Origin: Oscillatoriaceae cyanobacterium M7585_C2015_266
GTDB lineage: Bacteria; Cyanobacteriota; Cyanobacteriia; Cyanobacteriales; Oscillatoriaceae
Assembly: GCA_015295835.1 (NCBI GenBank)
Contig: DVEG01000006.1
Location: forward strand, 1-64,000
DNA length: 64,000 nucleotides
Direction: 5' to 3'
Shown here: positions 39,520 through 47,108 of the stretch, piece after piece
Layout: each line of letters starts with the position of its first letter
How positions within the stretch are numbered: position 1 is the stretch's first letter
Made by a program: the position numbers and the translations under genes
The notes under the pieces: model-generated
What the model was told of the DNA's origin: nothing
The model's database searches: none
What the model saw: the letters and a program-made list of their open reading frames with translations, nothing else

Positions 39520-40191
39520 TTAAAACCCGCAAATTTCGGCAAACTGCGGAAATTCTTTGCCTCTGACTAGGGCGATAGTCACCGGCAAGTGACCAGGGGG
39601 CGGGTTTTTAAAATCTGGTTCCATTCCGAGTTTATATTCCAGTCTTCGGGTTCGCCAGTTTAGTTCTCTGTCAACTAACAAAACAAAATTTCCATCTTGG
39701 AAAACAGCCCACTTAACTTCAACATACATCTGCTGCCAATCTAGCCCTTGATTTTTATAAATGATTTGCTGGGCACTAAATCCCAATTTTCCATCACTGG
39801 CTTCTCGCCAGAGCTCATCAATTTTTATTAAATCACTGCACGACAATTTTTCCAACTCATTTAAATCTATATAACCTCGTGCTTGAGATTTATCTCCTCC
39901 GAGTTTTAAAAGTAGTTTGTAAGTTTCTCTATCGGCTGCCTCCCAATTTCTTTGCCGCAAATAAAGAGCTAACCTGTCATAACTTGCCACATCCCACAAT
40001 ACAGTAGGTTCTCTATTAGGGCTGGGGCTTTCAACTGCTATTTTTTCGGAGTCGGGTTTGTTATTTAAAGAATTTAAAGAATATTTATCTGCAACGTACT
40101 GAAATGAAGTTGGTAAAATTAGAGTAAAAAATGTTAGTAATATTAAGAGTAAACGATTGAGTTTATTAGAACGCTTGTAAGGAATTGGCAT
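39520..40191 (-). CDS. Membrane-anchored GUN4-domain protein
   Basis: About 223 residues from ATG 40191 (GGAAG seven bases upstream). One membrane helix (about 11-30), a Ser/Pro linker, then a GUN4 core: YDRLALYLRQRNWEAADRETYKLLLKLGGDKSQ, RGYIDLNELEKLSCSDLIKIDELWREASDGKLGFSAQQIIYKNQG. Canonical GUN4 binds protoporphyrin/Mg-porphyrin and activates Mg-chelatase, but cyanobacteria carry many GUN4-domain paralogues fused to, or next to, kinases and caspase-like proteins. It follows the caspase-STAND gene by about 60 bases on the same strand, so the two probably work together; a signalling rather than chlorophyll role is inferred. Confidence 0.88.
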   Translation of the reverse strand: MPIPYKRSNKLNRLLLILLTFFTLILPTSFQYVADKYSLNSLNNKPDSEKIAVESPSPNREPTVLWDVASYDRLALYLRQRNWEAADRETYKLLLKLGGDKSQARGYIDLNELEKLSCSDLIKIDELWREASDGKLGFSAQQIIYKNQGLDWQQMYVEVKWAVFQDGNFVLLVDRELNWRTRRLEYKLGMEPDFKNPPPGHLPVTIALVRGKEFPQFAEICGF

Positions 40192-40253
40192 TGGCGCTTC
40201 CAAGCAGGCATAAAAAAGTCAGTAGAGAAGGAAAAAATAGGCGCTCGCTCCTC

Positions 40254-42200
40254 TTATAAACTAAGGGTGCTTAAATTCTGATTTAACCAGTGGGCAAAAC
40301 GTTGCCAGCCTTCGGTTACTGCTTCGTGGGCTAAATCCACCCAAGTTTCACCGTCAGGTTTTTTAGTGAGCGTCAGTAATCCCCCTGCTACTAAATCCTC
40401 AATTGCTTTGCCAAAGGCTTCTCGCTCCGTTGGGTTGGAGCCGACGATTTCCTGTAATTTAGATATTGGTTGTCGCTGTCGTATAATTTTTTTACTAGCC
40501 GAAGGGCGTACCAATTTTAAAAATACTTGCTCAATCCAGTCACGTTGCTGCTGAGTGAAACTTGCATATAAATTTTCAGCGTGTCGATTAAGTGCCTCAG
40601 AAATGCCGCCGAGCTGTTGATACTGCGCCAGTGTTAATTTACGGGTTTGAATATCTCGCTGATGCCATAATTGGGTGAGGGCAAACTGTAACAGGGGTAA
40701 ACTGTCTATTTCTTGGAAGTCTTGAACAATAGCATCGAGCAAATCAGGTTCGAGCTGAAAACCGGTAAGGAGTGCGGGAGAAGTGATAGCGCTGTTTAAA
40801 TCCTCTCCCAATAACGGTGGCATGTAAACAGCATAATCTTGAATCAGCTGAGTGAGTAAGGGATATTTCAAACAGGGTTCAAGAAAATCGGCTCGGATAA
40901 CAAGCGCGATCGCCAGTTGGCTATTAGAAATCTCAGCTACTTGACAGAGCAACTGAATAAAACGACGCCGTTCAGCTTCCTGTGAACAGAGGGCGAACAC
41001 CTCCTCAAATTGATCCACCACCAACAAAACCCGCTCGGAAATAGGCAATTGTTTAAGCAAAGGCTGCAAATCTGGTGATTTATCAAACAGGGAATAGACT
41101 TCTTGGAGCTCCAGGGGTGTCAAGAGCTGGGCAAAAGCATATTTTAATTCTGTGAGCGGTTCATTTCCAGGCAGAATAGTAGCGAGTACTCGCCAACTGC
41201 GGGCTTCTAGAGAGGGAATCAAACCTGCTTTAATCAGAGAAGATTTACCGCTTCCAGAAGCGCCTATCAGCGGTACAAAATTGGCCACTTCTAGTTTTTG
41301 CCGCAGAGTTTCAGTGACTTGACGACGTCCAAAAAAGTAGCGCGAGCGGGACCAATCAAAAGACTGTAAGCCCTGATAGGGGCAGATTTCCTCCCCTGTT
41401 GTCGGAGTCTGTTTAGGGGGATAACTGACTAAAACTATCGAAGAACCGGAACCCATGCGGATAGGTTGCTGAGAGTCGCTGGCACCGAACTGCCAATTGC
41501 GATTTTCTAGTTTTCTGAGAATGAAAGCAAACAAATCGTCTAAACGAACTTGTCCATCGATGGAGGCATTTTCTGGCAGCAATCCTTCTAGCAGGGCGGT
41601 GGTGAAAATGCTGTATCCCCAGCCATAGCGTTTAGTATCGGCATTGGGGGCGAAGCTGCGACAAGCTGCGATTAGGTGCGTATCGGGTTTGTGGTTAAAA
41701 ACTTGTAGGGTTTTTTTCAGGGAATTTCCTTCTAAAAAATATTCCGCGTGGCAGCAATCAAGTAAAACCACCAAACTTTTAAGTTCTGCTTGCTCGATTA
41801 CGTCGTTGAGGCTGTCGAGGGAAACTCCGTGTTGCTGCCCTACTATCTGCTTGCCCTCGATGGTGATTATACAGTCTGAAGCTGCAAGATAGCCTTTTTG
41901 TTGTCCCAGCTCGTCCACCACCGTGATGCCGTGACCACTAAAGTATATTAGTGCCTCGTTTCCTTTCGCCTGCTGGAAAAACTGTAGCAATGCCTGCCCT
42001 AATTGTTTGCCCGTGACGCGCTCTGGCACTACTTCGTAGCATTGTTTTTCGGCATTCCACTCTTTTGGCAAACGCTCTACTTTGAAATCGCCGTGTTTTT
42101 CTAGTCGCTGTGCTACAGCTTCTGCATCACGGCTTGGCTTTGTTAGGCTGGGTAATCCGTCGTAATCACCTATCCCAACCACTAAGGCATACCGCGTCAT
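40254..42200 (-). CDS. Caspase-like protease fused to a STAND NTPase (nSTAND)
   Basis: 648 residues. Peptidase C14 domain (about 1-255): ALVVGIGDYDGLPSL start, catalytic His90 in LIYFSGHG and Cys150 in VVLLDCCHA. nSTAND ATPase (about 272-640): entry motif CPYQGLQSFDWSRSRYFFGRR, Walker A GASGSGKS at 313-320, Walker B LLVVDQFEE with Asp396, and the VDLAHEAVTEGWQRF end typical of nSTAND1. Unlike most relatives it stops there, with no WD40, TPR or other sensor repeat. AAAGGAG precedes the ATG. Such proteins are thought to act in stress-induced proteolysis, programmed cell death or antiphage immunity; the GUN4 gene follows. Confidence 0.92.
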   Translation of the reverse strand: MTRYALVVGIGDYDGLPSLTKPSRDAEAVAQRLEKHGDFKVERLPKEWNAEKQCYEVVPERVTGKQLGQALLQFFQQAKGNEALIYFSGHGITVVDELGQQKGYLAASDCIITIEGKQIVGQQHGVSLDSLNDVIEQAELKSLVVLLDCCHAEYFLEGNSLKKTLQVFNHKPDTHLIAACRSFAPNADTKRYGWGYSIFTTALLEGLLPENASIDGQVRLDDLFAFILRKLENRNWQFGASDSQQPIRMGSGSSIVLVSYPPKQTPTTGEEICPYQGLQSFDWSRSRYFFGRRQVTETLRQKLEVANFVPLIGASGSGKSSLIKAGLIPSLEARSWRVLATILPGNEPLTELKYAFAQLLTPLELQEVYSLFDKSPDLQPLLKQLPISERVLLVVDQFEEVFALCSQEAERRRFIQLLCQVAEISNSQLAIALVIRADFLEPCLKYPLLTQLIQDYAVYMPPLLGEDLNSAITSPALLTGFQLEPDLLDAIVQDFQEIDSLPLLQFALTQLWHQRDIQTRKLTLAQYQQLGGISEALNRHAENLYASFTQQQRDWIEQVFLKLVRPSASKKIIRQRQPISKLQEIVGSNPTEREAFGKAIEDLVAGGLLTLTKKPDGETWVDLAHEAVTEGWQRFAHWLNQNLSTLSL

Positions 42201-42371
42201 AAGTACTCCTTTGCAGGCGTTTGCACATTTATTATTTATTTCAGTTTGCGATCGCTCTTTTTATCTGCTGGGGTACAGATGCGATCGCCACTCTCCCCAA
42301 CTGCATTTTAACGGGCATCTTTTAACTCTTAGAAGGTAAACTTGTGTAAAGTATAACTCTCAATAGTCTCC

Positions 42372-42929
42372 ATGATCTCCCGTCGCACCATATTTTGCAT
42401 TCTATTTGCTTGTTTTTTCACCCTTCTAAATTGGCTCAATTTTGCTGCACCAGCTACAGCCCTAGGCGGCACATTGCCTGCCATCAATCAACCAGCGCCA
42501 GAATTTACCTTACCTACAAATACCGGCGACGGTAAAATATCCCTTTCTGATTATCGCGGTAAGTGGGTAGTACTTTATTTTTATCCCAAAGACTTCACCT
42601 CTGGCTGCACCTTGGAAGCCCGCCGTTTTCAGCAAGATCTGCCAAAATATCTAGCCAAAAATACTCAAATTTTAGGCGTCAGCGCCGATGACGTCAACTC
42701 CCACGCCGAATTCTGCAACGCGGAAGGGCTGAAATTTCCCCTTCTTGCCGATACCACAGGCAGTGTTAGCAAGGCTTATGGCTCTTGGTTAGGCTACATG
42801 TCAGCACGTCATACCTTTATCATCGATCCCGATGGCATCCTGCGCGAAATCTTTGTCAACGTCAATCCCGCCATCCACAGTGCCCAGGTTTTGGCGCGTC
42901 TAGACGAATTGCAGGCGTCTGTTTCATAA
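42372..42929 (+). CDS. Exported PrxQ/BCP-type peroxiredoxin
   Basis: 185 residues. A signal peptide (hydrophobic about 7-28, cleavage near ATALG) precedes an AhpC/TSA fold with peroxidatic Cys79 in KDFTSGCTLEARRF. Typical PrxQ has a second Cys five residues on; here that position is Arg84, so the usual intramolecular resolving Cys is missing. Cys115 (HAEFCNAEG) is the only other mature Cys and might substitute. Probably reduces peroxides in the lumen or periplasm. It is divergent from the caspase operon. Confidence 0.9.
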   Translation: MISRRTIFCILFACFFTLLNWLNFAAPATALGGTLPAINQPAPEFTLPTNTGDGKISLSDYRGKWVVLYFYPKDFTSGCTLEARRFQQDLPKYLAKNTQILGVSADDVNSHAEFCNAEGLKFPLLADTTGSVSKAYGSWLGYMSARHTFIIDPDGILREIFVNVNPAIHSAQVLARLDELQASVS

Positions 42930-42950
42930 TAGGAATAATAGGAACAAGAT

Positions 42951-43046
42951 GGCATGGGGCATTGGTTATTGGGCATAAATAAATAAATAATTAGTAATTT
43001 TGATAATAAACCCCATTTAGAATGGTGCCCTATGCCTAATAACAAT
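42951..43046. repeat. Heptanucleotide repeat tract and long inverted repeat
   Basis: GGCATGG GGCATTG GTTATTG GGCATAA runs in seven-base phase (42951-42978), the style of cyanobacterial short tandemly repeated repetitive sequences. ATTGGTTATTGGGCATA (42961-42977) is also inverted, imperfectly, by TATGCCTAATAACAAT (43031-43046). It fills most of the gap between the peroxiredoxin and the next gene. Confidence 0.6.
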
Positions 43047-43066
43047 CAGTTTTTGATTTTATAGCA

Positions 43067-43603
43067 ATGGAATTGGAAAAACGCCAAAGCAGACTGCCGA
43101 CTACGCCCCAGATTCCGGAATTTGCTCAACCGCCGAGTCGCGAGTCTATGGAATTGCGGCTTTCTATCCCGCTGGAATCTAAGGCAGAAGAAGCAGAAGC
43201 AACCGAAGCATCGCTTCCCTCGATGGCGATAGAAACTGTCGAAACCGCTAAGCAAGGGCGGCTGTCTGCAATTGTTAAAGCTGCCTCGAAAGCAGCGAGT
43301 GCCTATTTTACTGAGCTAGCGGAAACCGAATTCGCACGCATTAGTGATACAGAACTTCAGCCCGCCCGCATTCAGATAGGGCTTACCTTTATCGGCTTTA
43401 GTGCCCTGGCACTTGTATTTTTACTCGTGTATATCATAAGCTTGCACCCGGATATGAGTGCCTTAGAGCGGGTTCGTTACTACTGGTATCAATATATTTT
43501 GTTTGTGAGCTTGGGTGTTACTGGCATGTTTATGCTGGCGCGAGAATCCATCCGCCCAAAGTCACAACCTGTAGATGATTCAGAAAAGAAAATAAAATCG
43601 TGA
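43067..43603 (+). CDS. Unknown two-helix membrane protein
   Basis: 178 residues, family not recognised. A hydrophilic N-terminal 90 residues rich in Glu, Ala and Pro is followed by AASAYFTELAETEFARISDTELQPARIQIG and two membrane helices (about 104-126 and 138-156), then a short charged tail. Hydrophobic segments and good codon use make it a credible gene. It converges on feoA and may be monocistronic. Confidence 0.65.
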   Translation: MELEKRQSRLPTTPQIPEFAQPPSRESMELRLSIPLESKAEEAEATEASLPSMAIETVETAKQGRLSAIVKAASKAASAYFTELAETEFARISDTELQPARIQIGLTFIGFSALALVFLLVYIISLHPDMSALERVRYYWYQYILFVSLGVTGMFMLARESIRPKSQPVDDSEKKIKS

Positions 43604-43667
43604 ATAAAAACCAGGGAATGGATAAAGCATTTTCAATTAGCTATTACCCATTCTCCCTACTTATCCT

Positions 43668-43895
43668 CTAACTTGCTAGTTTCTGGATATAAATCGTCTG
43701 CGCTATTTCATGATCAATTGCAGCTCTCGTTTTGCCTACTTTAATGATATACGACGGAAAACGCTGCTCCAAAACAATTGGCATTCCCGGAATCACACCC
43801 ATTGCCATTAATTTGCGGATGGTGCTTTCATCATTAGTTTTCAGAGCGGCTACGGTACCGCTATCGCCATTTTTTGCAGATGCTAGTGCTATCAT
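43668..43895 (-). CDS. feoA: Ferrous iron transport accessory protein FeoA
   Basis: 75-residue SH3-like protein: GDSGTVAALKTNDESTIRKLMAMGVIPGMPIVLEQRFPSYIIKVGKTRAAIDHEIAQTIYI. It modulates FeoB, probably at its cytoplasmic GTPase. The start codon follows the stop of the FeoB permease ORF with no spacing (TAA then ATG), so the three feo genes form one operon in the order GTPase, permease, feoA. feoA is usually first in bacterial feo operons; here it is last. Confidence 0.93.
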   Translation of the reverse strand: MIALASAKNGDSGTVAALKTNDESTIRKLMAMGVIPGMPIVLEQRFPSYIIKVGKTRAAIDHEIAQTIYIQKLAS

Positions 43896-45359
43896 TTATA
43901 GATTTACCCCCAAAACATTCAAAACGACTTTCATTATATATCCCATCAGAAAAGCAAACGGTAAAATAAAAGCAATTATTGCCAAACTGCTTTTTAAGCC
44001 TTGCTCTTTTACCATTATCTGAAATTGAGCAATACAGGGCAGAAATAAAGTTAGAATAATAGCGGTAATGAGCAATTGATTGCCGCTAAAAATACCTTTT
44101 TGTTGCAAGTCAAATAATCCGGCTGCTCCATAATCCCTCCTAAAAAATCCGTACAAGAATATCGGCGCGGCTTCTCTGGGCAGCCCAAGCCCCAGCGCTA
44201 GCGGTTCAATTCCTTTGATTATCACATTAAACAGCCCTGTTAAACGTCCGATCCAAATAAAAATTGATGCCCAAATAAACAGAGGGAGAATTTCTAAAAA
44301 ATACCATTTCATTCTCACCCATGTTTTCACAAGAATGTTCTGGAGTTTGGGAATTCGCAAAGGTGGAATTTCCATGTAGAAACCGGCTTGTTTTCCGGGG
44401 ATCAGCTTAGCGATTAAATAACCGACGATTATGAAAATTCCTGTGATGAATCCGCCCCAGATTAAGAGGGCTAGTGGATTTTGGGCTAATAGCCCGATAA
44501 TAACACCCCACTGCGCTGCACAGGGAACTGCAAGGGAGAGTAGAAAGGTAGCTATTAGCCTTTCTCGTTTAGTTTCTAGAGTGCGTGTTACCATTGTTGC
44601 CATTGTGTCGCATCCTAATCCCAGTACCATTGGGATGACGGCGCGCCCAGATAAGCCGAGAAATTTAAATAGGCGATCGAGCATTAGAGATAACCTGGGC
44701 AGGTAGCCGCTATCTTCTAAGAAGGAAAACATTAAAAAGAAGGTGGCAACGACTGGGAGAACGATCGCCACGGCATAGCGAATGCCGAGGGTGATTATAC
44801 CGTATTCGTTGGCAATTAAATCTTGTAGCGGTACCCAAGGGAAAATTTGAGCGACTAGATGATTTATGTTTGGGTTGATATTTTCTTCAAAGAAGGTTTC
44901 GATGATGTCTACTAGGGTGCCGGCTCCGAATTCGCCGACAAATTTATAAACACCGTAGTAGAGGATGAGAATGAGCAGGGGAAAGCCGGTAATGGGATTG
45001 ACGGTTAATTGGTGTAGTCTTTCGGTGAGGAGGTTTTTCTGGTTAGTGGGTTCGCTGAGGACTTTTTTTTCGATCGCCCAGGCAAGTTGCTGACGGGCAG
45101 TTGCGATCGCAGTTGACAGGGGTTCGTTTACCTGGCTTTCAGCTGTAGCGATCACCTCTTCTATCTCCCGCGCCAGGCGTTCGTCTTGTTTTATTTTTTG
45201 CCAAAATTCTGAATCTTTTTGCAACAGCAGCAAAGCAATGCTCCGCTTAGAGATTGGGTAATTTTTTGACAATGAATTTTCTTTTTCATCAGCAAGTAGC
45301 GCCTCGATTTTCGCGAGCGCTATCTCAATATGCTCCGGATAAACAATCTCACTTAACAT
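43896..45359 (-). CDS. feoB: FeoB permease half (split FeoB)
   Basis: About 487 residues from ATG 45359 (GTG 45365 also in frame). It begins in the helical linker (residues 1-95) and contains both Gate domains: LMFSFLEDSGYLPRLSLMLDRL, GLGCDTMATMVTRTLETKRERLIATFLL with PCAAQWG, and the C-terminal GLPREAAPIFLYGFFRRDYGAAGL and FLPCIAQF. About ten helices. It corresponds to FeoB after the GTPase domain and lacks any G motif. It overlaps the GTPase ORF by 11 bases in another frame, so translation is coupled; either a genuine two-subunit FeoB or a frameshift. Confidence 0.9.
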   Translation of the reverse strand: MLSEIVYPEHIEIALAKIEALLADEKENSLSKNYPISKRSIALLLLQKDSEFWQKIKQDERLAREIEEVIATAESQVNEPLSTAIATARQQLAWAIEKKVLSEPTNQKNLLTERLHQLTVNPITGFPLLILILYYGVYKFVGEFGAGTLVDIIETFFEENINPNINHLVAQIFPWVPLQDLIANEYGIITLGIRYAVAIVLPVVATFFLMFSFLEDSGYLPRLSLMLDRLFKFLGLSGRAVIPMVLGLGCDTMATMVTRTLETKRERLIATFLLSLAVPCAAQWGVIIGLLAQNPLALLIWGGFITGIFIIVGYLIAKLIPGKQAGFYMEIPPLRIPKLQNILVKTWVRMKWYFLEILPLFIWASIFIWIGRLTGLFNVIIKGIEPLALGLGLPREAAPIFLYGFFRRDYGAAGLFDLQQKGIFSGNQLLITAIILTLFLPCIAQFQIMVKEQGLKSSLAIIAFILPFAFLMGYIMKVVLNVLGVNL

Positions 45360-45945
45360 ATTCACAAATCTTTTCTTTTAATTCCGTCAAACCGAAATTC
45401 AGTGCCGCTGCCATTGTCACCACGGGCACTTGCAATTTTTTTTCCAGCTCTTCTCGATTAATCTGTATCCCCAACTGCTGGGCTTCGTCTATCATGTTCA
45501 CAGCTAGCAGTACCGGCAATCCCGCCTCCAGCAGCTGAAAAGTCAGTGGCAGCATTCTACCTAGATTCTTAGCATCGACGACATGAACCACCAAATCGAC
45601 TGGCTCGCTAAGCAGCAAGTCTCGCGCCACTTTTTCTTCTTCGGTAATCGGCAGCAGCGAGTACATCCCTGGCGTATCCACCACCGCAAACCTGCGCTCT
45701 TGTATCTTTGCTTCTCCTCGCGAGACTTCTACAGTCGTACCCGGATAGTTAGAAACCGTCACATAGGTGCCCGTTAAGGCGTTAAACACCACGCTCTTTC
45801 CCACATTCGGCGTTCCCACTAACGCAATCTGAGGAAGTCTCTCCCTGTCTGCTACTTCCTGATTTTTACCTAGCCACTTCCAAATGCCTTGTTTTTGCTT
45901 GCCCTTTGGCTTGTAGCAGTTTTTATTGCATTTGTGACATTCCAT
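45349..45945 (-). CDS. feoB: FeoB GTPase half (split FeoB)
   Basis: 198 residues. A Cys-rich N-terminus, MECHKCNKNCYK, precedes a G domain: G1 GTPNVGKS (44-51), G2 around Thr70-Thr71 (NYPGTTV), G3 DTPG (90-93) and G4 NMID. It ends with KEKICEYVK, just past the G domain, without the usual membrane part. GGAG lies eight bases before the ATG. Together with the following ORF it reconstitutes a whole FeoB. The N-terminal CxxCxxxC is unusual and could bind iron or a cluster. Confidence 0.9.
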   Translation of the reverse strand: MECHKCNKNCYKPKGKQKQGIWKWLGKNQEVADRERLPQIALVGTPNVGKSVVFNALTGTYVTVSNYPGTTVEVSRGEAKIQERRFAVVDTPGMYSLLPITEEEKVARDLLLSEPVDLVVHVVDAKNLGRMLPLTFQLLEAGLPVLLAVNMIDEAQQLGIQINREELEKKLQVPVVTMAAALNFGLTELKEKICEYVK

Positions 45946-46007
45946 CTTATTTCTCCATTTTCTACAGCAACCTCTGATAAGTTTTTTAAATCGTGGTATG
46001 GCCAGAC

Positions 46008-46033
46008 TTAAAACAACCTTAATGTTGTTTTAA
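46008..46033. promoter_or_regulatory. Perfect palindrome upstream of the feo operon
   Basis: TTAAAACAAC (46008-46017), six bases, GTTGTTTTAA (46024-46033): perfect ten-base arms, 63 bases upstream of the FeoB GTPase start. Perfect symmetry at this spacing is what a homodimeric repressor would bind. It does not fit the Fur GATAATGATAATC repeats, so a different iron or metal regulator is more likely. A transcript through it would also form a hairpin but lacks a T-run. Confidence 0.55.
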
Positions 46034-46691
46034 CCCTCTAGTTTCATTTTTAATCATAGCTCATTTGACGTTATTGAAAAATATTCTTAACAGAATGATA
46101 GCAATTTCAGTCCAAATGCGACGGTTGCGAAAAATGCAAAATGCCTTAAAATCAAGACAATAAAATGATTTTACATAAAATAATGGTATGATCTTGTTAG
46201 GGACAATATTGCAAAAAAACTTAAAAAATAAATAAGAATTATTGTAGCCAAGTAAAATGCCACTGGGCGAGTAGGGTTTAAAGCCAAGGGATTAATAAAA
46301 ACAAACAATCGCCAGGAAAATATAAGTTAACCTGATGTAAAATTAAACACAGTAATTTGTAATTTAAAAATTATAAAAATTAAAAATATTACTGCCCTGG
46401 TTTAAAAACACCATTATGAACTACTATAAAGCAATCATCTGTTTAGACTTAGCGAGTTAATTCAAATTATCTCTGGTATTGTTGAAATTTATAGCGTTTT
46501 TACGTTCAGTTCGTTTGCTTGATAAGGAGCGCTTGCAGCACGCCCGCACTCTAAATTCCCTTAATAAAAATTATTATATTTGCGCTGCGTTTTAGCTTAT
46601 AAAAAAATTGCCAACTCTAGCTGAGGAGGTGATAAAACGCGCCGAAGGTAACAAAACTGCTAAAAACTATTATCGCCTAAGGAGGATGATT

Positions 46692-46784
46692 ATGACGGGC
46701 TTTGTAGTCATTCAAACAAGTTTGCTTCTTTTGTATGTAATTTTATTGCTAAAATTAAATCAAAGCTCTCAGCAGTCGAGGTGA
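46692..46784 (+). CDS. Possible 30-residue membrane microprotein
   Basis: ATG 46692, eight bases after AAGGAGG, opens a 30-codon frame: a short polar start, one hydrophobic helix (about 3-21, with LLLLYVILLLK) and a polar SSQQSR end. The frame stays open upstream to GTG 46629 through another AGGAGGTGAT, so a 51-residue version is possible. Size matches small photosystem or cytochrome subunits, but the sequence matches none that I know. Confidence 0.4.
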   Translation: MTGFVVIQTSLLLLYVILLLKLNQSSQQSR

Positions 46785-46862
46785 TAAATCTGCAAGAATT
46801 ATAGCTATATCCGCCTGATAAGTTATAGATTGAAAGATGAATCTGATTCTGGCGGGAAAACC

Positions 46863-46917
46863 GGGGGGAAAATGCTTTAAATCCCCCCTATGCTTGCTGA
46901 CGAGAAATGCCAGGGGG
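46863..46917 (+). promoter_or_regulatory. Competing G/C-run hairpins in the response-regulator leader
   Basis: GGGGGGA (46863-46869) pairs with TCCCCCC (46882-46888). The same C-run could instead pair with AGGGGGA further on (46912-46918). The two stems exclude each other, a geometry shared with attenuators and riboswitches. The site is about 190 bases before the regulator's start. No known riboswitch consensus recognised. Confidence 0.35.
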
Positions 46918-47108
46918 AATGTTTCAAAATTTGATGTGCTTTTTTGTAAAAAAAATAAACAAAAATTATTGAAAATATGTAAAATATATAAAGATTAATA
47001 AAATTAACTGGCTTTGCTGCTAGTACTAGGAAAAGGTCAAAATTAGGCCATTTCGAAGAACAAACACTGAACCGATCCGACTTTCCTTATTTTCCTGCGG
47101 GAAAGAAA

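Larger units (their letters stand above)
45946..47108. other. Long intergenic region between feo and the stress island
   Basis: 1.16 kb, the longest gap in the window, between two divergently oriented units. It contains the perfect palindrome at 46008-46033, a 30-codon membrane ORF at 46692-46784 with a strong ribosome-binding site, and the competing G/C hairpins at 46863-46917. The rest is very AT-rich. No tRNA or known riboswitch consensus is recognised. This room is larger than two promoters need and may hold small RNAs. Confidence 0.6.

Noticed and set aside
43896-45945. Split feoB as a pseudogene
   Set aside because: Every catalytic and membrane motif is intact, each part has start signals and the operon order is kept, so I list two coding genes and flag the frameshift possibility instead.
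46261-46310. GCCACTG motif as a cobalamin riboswitch
   Set aside because: The B12 box and the other conserved segments are missing, and the next gene on that strand is a response regulator, not a cobalamin gene.
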